Source: Nocardia yamanashiensis NBRC 100130 (GTDB lineage: Bacteria > Actinomycetota > Actinomycetes > Mycobacteriales > Mycobacteriaceae). Taken from it: DNA of 64,000 bases. The notes beneath the pieces are model-generated. The model worked only from the letters and a program-made list of their open reading frames with translations. It made no database searches and was not told where the DNA came from. A program made the position numbers and the translations under genes. Shown here piece by piece: positions 16,662 through 24,786 of the stretch. The first letter of the stretch is position 1; each line of letters opens with the position of its first letter. The DNA lies in contig NZ_BDCD01000008.1 of assembly GCF_001613325.1 (NCBI RefSeq), positions 115,730 to 179,729 of the forward strand. Reading direction: 5' to 3'.

Positions 16662-17528
16662 GTGCCCGAATTACCGGAAATCGTGGCGCTCGAGCAGTTC
16701 CTGGCCGAGCATGCCGTCGGTGCGGTCGTGGGACGCGTCGATGTCGCCGCGCTGAGCGTGCTGAAAACCTTCGATCCCCCGGTCACGGCACTGTCCGGGC
16801 GGGATGTGACCGGCGTCGGCCACTGGGGCAAACACCTCGGCATGGACTGCGACGGCATCTGGCTGATCACCCATCTGTCCCGGGGCGGCTGGCTGCGCTG
16901 GATCGACGAACCGAGCGCCGCCGCCCCCAAACCCGGCAAAGGCCCGCTGGCCCTGCGCGTGCACTTCTTCACCCCCGCCGGTTCCACCCCCGCCTTCGAC
17001 CTCACCGAAGCCGGCACCAAGAAACGCATGGCGGTCTGGGTCACCAGCGATCCGCTCTCCATCCCCAGCATCGCCAGACTCGGCCCCGACGCCCTGGCGG
17101 TCAGCGAAACCGAGTTCGGCGAGATCATCCACAGCACCTCCCAGCGCGTGAAGAACGCCATCACCGATCAGATGCTCATCGCCGGCATCGGCAACGCCTA
17201 CTCCGACGAAATCCTGCACCGCGCCAAACTCTCCCCCTTCGCCAACGCCGGCAACCTCGACGCCGAGCAGACCGCTCGCCTCTACAACGCCATGCGCTTC
17301 ACCCTCTCCGACGCCATCGAACGCTCGGTAGGCCAAGACGCCGCCCGCCTCAAAGGCGAGAAACGCTCCGGCTTCCAAGTCCACGCCCGCACCGGCGAAC
17401 CCTGCCCCGTCTGCGGCGACCCCATCCGCGAAGTCGCCTACGCCGACAAGTCCTTCCAGTACTGCCCCACCTGCCAAACCGGCGGCAAAATCCTCGCCGA
17501 CCGCCGCATGTCCCGCCTGCTCAAGTAG
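16662..17528 (+). CDS. Fpg/Nei family DNA glycosylase
   Basis: The 288-residue bifunctional glycosylase/AP-lyase has the mature N-terminus PELPEIVALEQ, with the catalytic Pro2 and Glu3. The beta-hairpin Lys lies in GHWGKHL, the H2TH region contains TDQMLIAGIGNAYSDEIL, and a C-terminal zinc finger has CPVC and CPTC pairs. It excises oxidised bases such as 8-oxoguanine or oxidised pyrimidines. The HWGKHL variant suggests one of the actinobacterial Fpg/Nei paralogues rather than classical MutM. The GTG start at 16662 is fixed by the required N-terminal Pro. Confidence 0.93.
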   Translation: MPELPEIVALEQFLAEHAVGAVVGRVDVAALSVLKTFDPPVTALSGRDVTGVGHWGKHLGMDCDGIWLITHLSRGGWLRWIDEPSAAAPKPGKGPLALRVHFFTPAGSTPAFDLTEAGTKKRMAVWVTSDPLSIPSIARLGPDALAVSETEFGEIIHSTSQRVKNAITDQMLIAGIGNAYSDEILHRAKLSPFANAGNLDAEQTARLYNAMRFTLSDAIERSVGQDAARLKGEKRSGFQVHARTGEPCPVCGDPIREVAYADKSFQYCPTCQTGGKILADRRMSRLLK

Positions 17529-17530
17529 CG

Positions 17531-18214
17531 CTAGCGGTTGACCACGTCCGCGCGGGCGCTCACGTAGTCCGGAATCGCGATGCCCGGAGCCAGGTCGTCG
17601 GAGGGGATCGGGGCCTCGAAGATCTGGCGCATGGGGAGGACGCCGGCCCAGGCGGAGGCGGGGTGGATGTCGGATTCGTCGTCGCGGGGGCCGCCGGTGC
17701 GGATTTTCACCGAGGCTTCGGTGAGGTCGAGGGATAGGACCGTGGTGGCGGCCATTTCTTTTTTGCTGGGTGGGCGGACGTCGTTCCAGGAGCCGGGGGC
17801 CACGTGTTCGACGATGACGCGGAGGGCGTGCAGGCGTTCGGCGGGGTCGGTGAGTTCGGTTGGGCGGGCGTGGATTACGGCGGAGCGGTAGTTCATGGAG
17901 AAGTGCATGGCGGAGCGGGCGTAGACGATGCCGTCGACGTGGGTGACCGAGACCGAGACGTCGCCGAGCATGGCGGCGCGCAGATTGCCGGCGCCGGTGG
18001 AGCCGTGCAGGTAGAGGGTGTCGCCGTCGCGGCCGTAGGTGGTGGGGATGACGACCGGGGCGCCGTGCAGGACCACGCCCAGGTGGCAGAGCAGGCCCGC
18101 GTCGAGGATCGCCTCGAGGTCGGCGCGGTCGGTGCGGCCGCGTTCCTTGGAGCGGGTCAGGCTGCTGCGCGGGGTGGGGGACAGCGGGGGCCGGGTCTGG
18201 GCTGGCTCGGTCAT
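17531..18214 (-). CDS. Pyridoxamine 5'-phosphate oxidase-fold (FMN-binding split-barrel) protein
   Basis: The 227-residue split-barrel protein of the PNPOx-like family has PVVIPTTYGRDGDTLYLHGS and an early LCHLGVV strand, typical of F420- or flavin-binding and heme-utilisation-like proteins. SWNDVRPPSKKEMAATTVL is characteristic of the subgroup often found beside MocR regulators. The reaction is unknown. It is divergent from the MocR gene across a region with direct repeats and ends 3 bp from the convergent glycosylase gene. The ATG at 18214 lacks a clear ribosome-binding site. Confidence 0.85.
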   Translation of the reverse strand: MTEPAQTRPPLSPTPRSSLTRSKERGRTDRADLEAILDAGLLCHLGVVLHGAPVVIPTTYGRDGDTLYLHGSTGAGNLRAAMLGDVSVSVTHVDGIVYARSAMHFSMNYRSAVIHARPTELTDPAERLHALRVIVEHVAPGSWNDVRPPSKKEMAATTVLSLDLTEASVKIRTGGPRDDESDIHPASAWAGVLPMRQIFEAPIPSDDLAPGIAIPDYVSARADVVNR

Positions 18215-18233
18215 GAGACCAGCATCGCGGGCG

Positions 18234-18308
18234 GAATGGCATTGTTGAATAGCCAATTCCTGGTGAAAATCGCAGACCACTTCGGGCTGCCTCCTGGGCG
18301 AATGGCAT
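18234..18308. promoter_or_regulatory. Paired direct repeats between MocR and PNPOx genes
   Basis: GAATGGCAT occurs at 18234-18242 and again at 18300-18308 in the same orientation, 66 bp apart. TGGC...GCCA also forms an inverted repeat beside the first copy. MocR/PdxR regulators are known to bind spaced direct repeats in divergent promoters, so these are candidate binding sites. Confidence 0.45.
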
Positions 18309-18349
18309 GCTGAGGTGGCTTGTTTTGCCGACTCACGGAGGTCCACTTC

Positions 18350-19753
18350 ATGCGGCAGTCGCGCGCGCTCGTGGTAGACGATCTGCCGTTCGGCATCGAT
18401 CGGACCTCGGCCACGCCGCTGGCCGTGCAGGTCGCGGACGGTTTGCGACGGGCCGCGACGACCGGAGCGCTGGCCGGAGGCGATCGGCTGCCGTCCTCGC
18501 GTGAGCTGGCGGCGCGGCTGGGGGTGAGCCGGACCGTGGTCACCGCCGCCTACGACCAATTGCACGCCGAGGGGTGGCTCAGCGGCCGGCACGGGTCGGG
18601 AACATATCTGACCGCTGCGCCGCCGCCGGTGGAACGGACGGCCGGGACCACCTCGCGGCGGGATCCGCTGGCCGGTCTGCTGGATCTCGGGGCCGGTGCG
18701 CCGTCGGTCGAGACCCTGGACACCGCAGCGTGGCGGCGCGCCTGGCGGGCGGCGTCGGATCGAATGCCGGTGGTGCGCAAGGACCGTGGCGGTGAGCCGG
18801 AGTATCGGGCGGCGGTGGCGGAACACCTGCTGCGGCACCGCGGGCTGGGGGTCAGCAGCGGGAACGCCGTACTGGCCACCGCCGGAACCAGTGCGGCGGT
18901 GGGTGAACTCGCGGCGGCGCTGTGGCGGCCCGGGGACGCGGTGGCCATCGAGGATCCCGGATATTCACGGGCGGCGGGGGCCTTGCGGGCGGCCGGTATG
19001 CGGCTGGTGCCGGTACCGGTCGACGGGGATGGACTACGGGTGGAGCTGCTTCCGGACGGCGTCAAAGCGGTGTATTGCACTCCGGCGCATCAGTTTCCGA
19101 TCGGCGCGCGCATGCCCGCCGCGCGCCGGATCGAGCTGATCGAATTCGCCCGCCGCACCGGCGCGCTCGTCATCGAAGACGACTACGACGGCGAATTGCG
19201 TTACGACACCGCGCCGTTGCCCCTGCTCGCCACGCTCGCGCCGGACCTGGTCGTGCACCTGGGCACCACGAGCAAGATCCTCACCCCGACCCTCGGCGTG
19301 GGGTGGCTGGTCGCGGCCCCGGCCATCACCGATGCGGTGCTCGGCTATCGCGAACTCACCGGCACCTCCCCGGCGCCCGCCGGCCAGCAGGTGGTCGCCG
19401 AATTCGCGCGCAGCGGTGATCTGGCGCGGCATCTGCGCCGCCTGCGCCGGGAGATGCCGCCCCGGCGCGCGCTGGTGGTCGCGGAATTGCGCGGGCGCGG
19501 GCTGCAGGTGCGCGGTGACGACGCGGGCTCGCACATCGTGGTGCCGCTGGCCTCGCCGGAACAGGAGGAACGCGCCGTCGCCGCGGCCCGCGCCGCCGGT
19601 CTCTACCTGGACGCGCTGGGCCGCCATCACATCGGCCCGCGGCACACCTTCGGAATCGCGCTCGGTTACGCCGCCCTGCCGAGCGCGGACCTGCCGCGTG
19701 CGGTCCGGTTGGCCGGGGATGTCCTTTCCCGGGTCGTAGAGTGGACCGGGTGA
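18350..19753 (+). CDS. MocR-family regulator (GntR HTH plus aminotransferase domain)
   Basis: The 467-residue protein has an N-terminal winged helix (LPSSRELAARLGVSRTVVTA and GWLSGRHGSGTYL) followed by a fold-type I aminotransferase-like domain. The PLP-binding Lys is in LGTTSKILTPTLGVGW; IEDDYDGELRYD carries the pyridine-contact Asp and Tyr. MocR proteins sense PLP or related amines and activate or repress a divergent gene, here the PNPOx-fold protein. The ATG at 18350 is preceded by GGAGG with an 8-base spacer, which decides the start over upstream codons. Confidence 0.93.
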   Translation: MRQSRALVVDDLPFGIDRTSATPLAVQVADGLRRAATTGALAGGDRLPSSRELAARLGVSRTVVTAAYDQLHAEGWLSGRHGSGTYLTAAPPPVERTAGTTSRRDPLAGLLDLGAGAPSVETLDTAAWRRAWRAASDRMPVVRKDRGGEPEYRAAVAEHLLRHRGLGVSSGNAVLATAGTSAAVGELAAALWRPGDAVAIEDPGYSRAAGALRAAGMRLVPVPVDGDGLRVELLPDGVKAVYCTPAHQFPIGARMPAARRIELIEFARRTGALVIEDDYDGELRYDTAPLPLLATLAPDLVVHLGTTSKILTPTLGVGWLVAAPAITDAVLGYRELTGTSPAPAGQQVVAEFARSGDLARHLRRLRREMPPRRALVVAELRGRGLQVRGDDAGSHIVVPLASPEQEERAVAAARAAGLYLDALGRHHIGPRHTFGIALGYAALPSADLPRAVRLAGDVLSRVVEWTG

Positions 19754-19809
19754 GCAGGCGGACCCGGCCTCGAACCGGGTGCGCGACGACCTACCGGAGC
19801 GGAGGCTGC

Positions 19810-20055
19810 ATGAGCGACCAGGACATTCTCGCGCGCATCAAGAACCTGGTGGACCGCGAGCACGAGCTGCGCTCGAAGACCACCAGCGGGGAACTCGACC
19901 CCGAAACCGAACGCGCCCAGCTCGCCGAGCTGGAAGTCCAGCTCGACCAGTGCTGGGATCTGCTGCGCCAGCGGCGCGCCCGGCTCGACCAGGGCCGCAA
20001 TCCCGATGAGGCGCAGGCCGGCTCGGTCCGGCAGGTCGAGGGTTACTTGCAGTAG
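19810..20055 (+). CDS. DUF2630 family small protein
   Basis: This 81-residue, highly charged, probably all-helical protein (DILARIKNLVDREHELR, ERAQLAELEVQLDQCWDLL) matches the DUF2630 pattern common in actinobacteria. It may form a short coiled coil. The function is unknown. The ATG at 19810 follows GGAGG with a 5-base spacer and lies 56 bp after the MocR gene, so read-through from that gene is possible. Confidence 0.85.
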   Translation: MSDQDILARIKNLVDREHELRSKTTSGELDPETERAQLAELEVQLDQCWDLLRQRRARLDQGRNPDEAQAGSVRQVEGYLQ

Positions 20056-20107
20056 TCGCGCCGACGGTGCCGCGGCGAAGGCCGCGAGCGCTGCCGCCGC
20101 CGGGTCT

Positions 20108-20123
20108 ACCATCGATTGATGGT
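20108..20123. promoter_or_regulatory. Inverted repeat upstream of carboxylesterase
   Basis: ACCATC-GATT-GATGGT has 6-bp arms in the 140-bp gap before the carboxylesterase gene, about 73 bp upstream of its start. It is a possible operator; no partner regulator is identified. Confidence 0.3.
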
Positions 20124-20195
20124 GGCAAGAGGCGCCATGTTTCTCGACACGCATCGGCCGGTTTCGAGCCGATGGTGGCTGATATGAGGGTTTCC

Positions 20196-21809
20196 ATGGT
20201 GGCAACGACTGATATCAAGACCGCTGACGGCATGGTCCGTGGTCTCCGGGGCCGCCGCGTTTCACGCTGGCGGTCCATTCCCTTCGCCGCACCCCCGGTG
20301 GGAGAGCTGAGGTTTCGCGCCCCGCAACCCGTCACACCGTGGACCGGGGTGCGCGATGCGACCCAATTCGGTTACGCGGCAATGCAGCATCGCAGCGGGG
20401 CGCAGATCGGGCCGCGCCGCCAGCAGCCGACGAGCGAGGACTGCCTGACGCTGAACGTGGTGGCGCCCAATGCGCCGTCGGCCACGCCGCGACCGGTCAT
20501 GGTGTTCATTCACGGCGGTGGATACATGATCGGGACCTCCGCGCTGGGACTGTATTCCGGCTCGCGGCTGGCGGTGCGCGGCGATGTGATCGTGGTGTCG
20601 GTGAACTACCGGCTCGGGGCGTTCGGGTACGTGGACTTCAGCGAATTCTCCACGCCCGCACACCGATTCGACGCCAACCTCGGCCTGCGCGATCAGGTGG
20701 CGGCGCTGGAATGGGTGCGGCGCAATATCGCCGCGTTCGGCGGCGACCCCGACAATGTCACCATCTTCGGCGAATCCGCCGGGGCGCACGCGGTGCTCGC
20801 ACTGCTGGCCACCCCGGCCGCCGCGGGACTGTTCCACCGGGCCATCTCGCAGAGCCCGCCCGCCGACTGGGGCATCAGCCAGGCCGACGCGCACCTGTTC
20901 GCGCGGCGCTGCGCCGAACGGCTGGGCGCCGCGCCCGGCGCGGAGGCCGCGACGCTGCTGGCCGCGAGCGCGAACGATATCCGGCGGGGCGTGGATCGCG
21001 CGGTGAACGCGATCCTGCGCGAGCAGCCCGGCATCTTCCCGATCGCGCCGACAGTGGACGGGGAATACCTGCCGCAGGCGCCGATCGACGCGATCATGGC
21101 CGGGGACGCGCACCGGGTGCCGCTCATCATCGGCACCAATCGCGACGAAGGCACCCTGTTCAGCCGACTGGACGACACGCTGCCCACCACCGCCGAGCGC
21201 ATGCACTGGCTGCTCCGGCATCCCGAGGCGGCCGGCGGCAGCCGCGAGGACGACTCGGTCTACCCGAACTTCGGCGAGCATCTGCCGACCACGCCCGTGC
21301 GGCTGCACCGGGCGCTGGCGGCCAGTGCCGATTCCGTCGAATCGCGGGTGGTGGCGGCCTATCCCGGCTTCCCGGCCAAGCGGGTGGCGATCCGGATGGG
21401 CGGCGACTTCACCTTCTGGCGGCCCGCGGTGCGGGTCATGGCGGGGCACAGCCGGTTCGCGCCCACCTACGCCTATCGATTCGATTTCGCCCCGCGCGCC
21501 ATGCGGGTGTCCGGGTTCGGGGCCACGCACGCGCTGGATCTGATCCCGGTGTTCGGCGCGACCGGGACCGCTTTCGGGCGGGCCTTCACCGCCATGGGCG
21601 GGCAGCGCGGGTTCCGGGCGGTGTCGGAGCAGTTCCAGGAGAACTGGTTGTCGTTCGCGCGCAAGGGATCTCCGCTGCCGAACTGGCCCGCCTACACCGA
21701 GACCGAGCGGGCGACGATGATCATCGACTATCCCGCGCGGGTGGAATACGACCCGGAGCAGGCCAAGCGGCTCGCCTGGGAAGGGGTGCACATCCCGGCG
21801 CTGGTGTGA
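20196..21809 (+). CDS. Type-B carboxylesterase
   Basis: This 537-residue alpha/beta-hydrolase belongs to the carboxylesterase type B/PnbA family, which hydrolyses esters of broad range. The signatures are SEDCLTLNVVAP, the oxyanion-hole region VFIHGGGYMIG, the nucleophile elbow FGESAGAHAV, an acidic-residue segment GTNRDEGTLF, and the catalytic-His region GATHALDLIPVF. No signal peptide is visible, so it is probably cytoplasmic. ATG 20196 is chosen because GAGGG lies 5 bases upstream; 20172 and 20184 are weaker in-frame starts. It is immediately convergent with the WS/DGAT-like gene. Confidence 0.92.
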   Translation: MVATTDIKTADGMVRGLRGRRVSRWRSIPFAAPPVGELRFRAPQPVTPWTGVRDATQFGYAAMQHRSGAQIGPRRQQPTSEDCLTLNVVAPNAPSATPRPVMVFIHGGGYMIGTSALGLYSGSRLAVRGDVIVVSVNYRLGAFGYVDFSEFSTPAHRFDANLGLRDQVAALEWVRRNIAAFGGDPDNVTIFGESAGAHAVLALLATPAAAGLFHRAISQSPPADWGISQADAHLFARRCAERLGAAPGAEAATLLAASANDIRRGVDRAVNAILREQPGIFPIAPTVDGEYLPQAPIDAIMAGDAHRVPLIIGTNRDEGTLFSRLDDTLPTTAERMHWLLRHPEAAGGSREDDSVYPNFGEHLPTTPVRLHRALAASADSVESRVVAAYPGFPAKRVAIRMGGDFTFWRPAVRVMAGHSRFAPTYAYRFDFAPRAMRVSGFGATHALDLIPVFGATGTAFGRAFTAMGGQRGFRAVSEQFQENWLSFARKGSPLPNWPAYTETERATMIIDYPARVEYDPEQAKRLAWEGVHIPALV

Positions 21810-23108
21810 TCACCAGATCGCGACCGGTGCGAGCCCCAGCTCGGCCAAGCCCGCGCGCGCCAGCTCCGTCAGGGCGGCCGAGTCCGCAATCGCATCGGGA
21901 TCGAGGCTGACCAGCGCCAGCGTGTAGGTGTCGGCGATCCGCGTCAGATACCCCGACAGGCGGGTGCGCGGCAGCCGGTCCCGGTGCAGCCCCGGATGAA
22001 TGGCGCGCGCCGTGACGCCCGTGCACGGGTGCGGGCCGAGCGACAGCAGCGAATCCGGCAGGCAGCCGATATTGCTGCACAGAATGTCCCGCTCACCCGC
22101 GCCCTTCGCGAGCGCGTACGCCCATCGATCCGGAATGACCTGCAGCAACTCCTCCGGAATCCCACCCGGACTGGTCATCCGATGCTCATAGGCGGCACGC
22201 GCCTTGCGCCGCAAGGTCGCCGGCGTATCCGCGCGCTCGATCGCCACCTCGGTCATGGCCATGTCATTGTCCACCCGCGGCTCGTCGCGGGTATCGACCG
22301 GCAGGCTCGCGGCAATCGTGTCCTCGCCGAAACCACTGCTCCACAGCAGTTTCGCGACGAGATACACGAACAGGCTGTTCGCAGTCCCGCCCTGCGCCAC
22401 CGCCACCCGATTCCAGTCCCGCACCGGAATCTGCAGCGCCGCACTGGAAGTCGCCGACGCCCGCCACGAGGACCGCTCGCCACCCGCCGCGATTGCCGAT
22501 GCCGCGCCGGGGTAGTGGTTCGCCGGATTCGTGGCCCGGCGCGGGGCAACCGGAGTGGGACGAGGCGGGAGGCCGCGCCGTAGGGCGCGTGCGGTGCCGC
22601 CGAGGACGGTGCGCCATTGCCGGCGGGCGTCGGCCCAATCCGATTGCGGTGCACCGGGCGCCGCCAGGGGTGTGCCGGTCAGGGCGTGGTCGACGGCCAG
22701 TGCCACCGCCCGGCCGTCTGCCAGGGCGTGGGAGCAGGTCAGGGCGACGACGCAGCCGCCGTCGTCCAGGCGCGCGGCGGCGAGACGCCAGCCGGGGCCG
22801 ACTTCCGGGTTCAGGTCTTCGCCCTGCTGATCGGCCCAATCCAGCAGTGCGGCAGCGGGTATCGGGTCGACGGGGAGTTCCAGCGGGTGCGCCTGGGTGT
22901 TGACGACCCAGTGCGGCCGGGCTCCCGGCACCCGCGAGCGCACCACGCGCCGGCCGAGCGGCCCGCGCCGCAGCGCCTCGTGGACTCGCGCCAGCAACTC
23001 GGTCTCGACCGGTTCGGCGGTGCGCCAAAGTCCCTGCAACACGATCGGAGTGCCCATACCCCGATGCGCCCGCAGGAACATTTCGTCCACCACGCTCAAC
23101 CGATTCAT
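21810..23108 (-). CDS. WS/DGAT-like acyltransferase
   Basis: This 432-residue protein has the condensation/CoA-dependent acyltransferase fold. The opening MNRLSVVDEMFLRAHRGMG is close to wax-ester synthase/DGAT proteins. The active-site motif reads SHALADG, keeping the catalytic His and the DG of HHxxxDG while the first His is Ser. Further features are NSLFVYLVAKLL and DILCSNIGCLP (compare the family SNVPG-type motif). WS/DGAT enzymes esterify fatty acyl-CoA to alcohols or diacylglycerol, but short or divergent members may act on other acceptors, so the substrate is uncertain. Confidence 0.8.
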   Translation of the reverse strand: MNRLSVVDEMFLRAHRGMGTPIVLQGLWRTAEPVETELLARVHEALRRGPLGRRVVRSRVPGARPHWVVNTQAHPLELPVDPIPAAALLDWADQQGEDLNPEVGPGWRLAAARLDDGGCVVALTCSHALADGRAVALAVDHALTGTPLAAPGAPQSDWADARRQWRTVLGGTARALRRGLPPRPTPVAPRRATNPANHYPGAASAIAAGGERSSWRASATSSAALQIPVRDWNRVAVAQGGTANSLFVYLVAKLLWSSGFGEDTIAASLPVDTRDEPRVDNDMAMTEVAIERADTPATLRRKARAAYEHRMTSPGGIPEELLQVIPDRWAYALAKGAGERDILCSNIGCLPDSLLSLGPHPCTGVTARAIHPGLHRDRLPRTRLSGYLTRIADTYTLALVSLDPDAIADSAALTELARAGLAELGLAPVAIW

Positions 23109-23171
23109 CGCCCGAGCAGCGTACCGGCCGGTATCCGGTATTGCGCTATCCAGCGCCGCGGCGTCGGCCGG

Positions 23172-23933
23172 CTAGGCGGAGGCTCCGTGGCGGCCCGCGC
23201 CGGAGGCGAAGCGCGCCGCACCGTCGAGCGCCCCGTCGGAGAGGGCTTTCAGCCCGTGCTGGAACTCGTTGGCAATGGCGGCGGGTTCCTCCAGGCCGTC
23301 CTGTTCCAGCACCGACATGCGGTCCGAGCGCAGGCAGGTCTGGGGGAGGGCGGCCAGTTCGGCGGCGAGTTGTTCGGCGGCGGTGCGGGATTCGCCCGGC
23401 GGGACGACCCGGGTGACCAGGCCGATCTGGAGTGCTTCGGTGGCGGTGACGGCGCGGCCGGTGAGGATCAGATCCATGGCGCGGCCGGTGCCGATGATGC
23501 GGGGCAGGCGGACGGTGCCGCCGTCGATGAGCGGGACGCCCCAGCGGCGGCAGAAGACGCCGAAGGTGCTGTCCTGCTCGGCGATTCGCAGATCGCACCA
23601 CAGGGCGAGTTCGAGACCGCCCGCCACCGCGTAGCCGGAGACGGCGGCGATGACCGGCTTGGACAGCTGCATGCGGGTGGGGCCCATGGGGCCGTCGCCG
23701 TCCGTGGTGGCCGCGTTCGAACGTTCGGTGCCGAGGGCCTTGAGGTCGGCCCCGGCGCAGAAGGTGCCGCCCTCGCCCCAGAGGACGGCGACCGCGGCCG
23801 TGGGGTCGGCGTCGAATTCGCGGAAGGCGTCGGCGAGGGCCGCGGCGGTGGGGCCGTCCACGGCATTGCGAGCCTGGGGGCGGTGCAGGATGACGGTGTA
23901 GACGGGGCCTTTGCGTTCCACTCGTACGCTCAC
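23172..23933 (-). CDS. Crotonase / enoyl-CoA hydratase family protein
   Basis: The 253-residue crotonase-fold protein has the first oxyanion-hole segment GTFCAGADLKAL and the second AVSGYAVAGGLELALWCDLR. The catalytic Glu position in the second half falls in FCRRWGVPLIDGGTVRLP, where one of the two usual Glu residues is Asp or absent, so the precise activity is unclear. Members hydrate or isomerise enoyl-CoA. The GTG start is at 23933. It is divergent from the TetR-AidB-Mcr genes and could share their control. Confidence 0.88.
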   Translation of the reverse strand: MSVRVERKGPVYTVILHRPQARNAVDGPTAAALADAFREFDADPTAAVAVLWGEGGTFCAGADLKALGTERSNAATTDGDGPMGPTRMQLSKPVIAAVSGYAVAGGLELALWCDLRIAEQDSTFGVFCRRWGVPLIDGGTVRLPRIIGTGRAMDLILTGRAVTATEALQIGLVTRVVPPGESRTAAEQLAAELAALPQTCLRSDRMSVLEQDGLEEPAAIANEFQHGLKALSDGALDGAARFASGAGRHGASA

Positions 23934-24023
23934 CGGCTCAACATACGCCGTAAATTGAATCTGGGGGAGCGTCGCGCAGCGACCCGGTTGAGGGTGGTGG
24001 TGGGCGACGGGAGGGCTGGCGTC

Positions 24024-24050
24024 AAGAAATGAATCTATGGTTCACTTCTT
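24024..24050. promoter_or_regulatory. 27-bp near-perfect palindrome at TetR gene start
   Basis: AAGAAATGAATC (24024-24035) and GGTTCACTTCTT (24039-24050) are inverted repeats matching at 10 of 12 positions around a TAT centre. The element lies just upstream of GTG 24053 of the TetR gene, in the gap with the divergent crotonase gene. It is a strong candidate autoregulatory operator. Confidence 0.65.
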
Positions 24051-24052
24051 TC

Positions 24053-24778
24053 GTGGCCTACCGGAGAACACCCGCCGTGCAGGCCCGCCTCGACGCCCAG
24101 GCGGGGTCGATCGTGCGGGCCGCCATGACCGTGCTCTCCCGTGACGGCTACGCCGGGCTCTCGGTCGCGGCGGTCGCCGCCGAGGCCGGCGTCGCCACCG
24201 GGACCGTCTACAAGAGCTTCAGCGGCAAGGCCGAACTGGTCACCGCCGTCTTCCGCGAGGTCGTCACCCGCGAAGTCGCGGCGGTCGCCGTGGCGGGCGG
24301 CGGCACCGTCCCCGACGAGAACCAGGCCGTCCCCGGCGAGAGCCAGGATGGGACGCGGATCGGTGGCCCCGCCTCCGACGAATCGTGGGTGAGCGTCCCG
24401 GCGGCGGAACGCGGTGTCGTCGAACGGGTTACGGCCGCGGTCGAGACCTTCGCGGGCCGCGCGCTGAAGAACCCGAAGCTCGCCTACGTGCTGCTGGCCG
24501 AGCCCGTGGACGCGGCGGTGGACACCGAGCGCCTGCGTTTCCGGCGCGCGTTCGCCGAGATCTACGAGCACGCCATCGCCGAGGGCGTGGCGAAAGGTCA
24601 ACTGCCGCCGCAGAATCCGCGCACCAGCGCCACCGCGCTGGTCGGCGCCATCGGTGAGGTGCTGGTCGGGCCGCTGGCCGAACAACTACAGAGCGAGTCG
24701 GTGGTCCCCGAACTCGTCGCTTTCGCGCTGCGCGCACTCGGCGTGCCCGGCGATGCCGCCGGGCCGCCTCGGAAATAG
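24053..24778 (+). CDS. TetR family regulator of the acyl-CoA block
   Basis: The protein has 241 residues. The helix-turn-helix is in LSVAAVAAEAGVATGTVYKS, with GTVYKSFSGKAELV as the recognition-helix end. A Pro/Ser/Glu-rich insertion (about residues 85-115) separates the DNA-binding and ligand domains and is unusual in length. GTG 24053 (MAYRRTPAVQARLDAQAG) is the conventional family start; ATG 24029 lies inside the operator palindrome. It is 8 bp upstream of the AidB-like gene, so both are probably cotranscribed, and it may sense an acyl-CoA. Confidence 0.88.
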   Translation: MAYRRTPAVQARLDAQAGSIVRAAMTVLSRDGYAGLSVAAVAAEAGVATGTVYKSFSGKAELVTAVFREVVTREVAAVAVAGGGTVPDENQAVPGESQDGTRIGGPASDESWVSVPAAERGVVERVTAAVETFAGRALKNPKLAYVLLAEPVDAAVDTERLRFRRAFAEIYEHAIAEGVAKGQLPPQNPRTSATALVGAIGEVLVGPLAEQLQSESVVPELVAFALRALGVPGDAAGPPRK

Positions 24779-24786
24779 GAGTCCCC

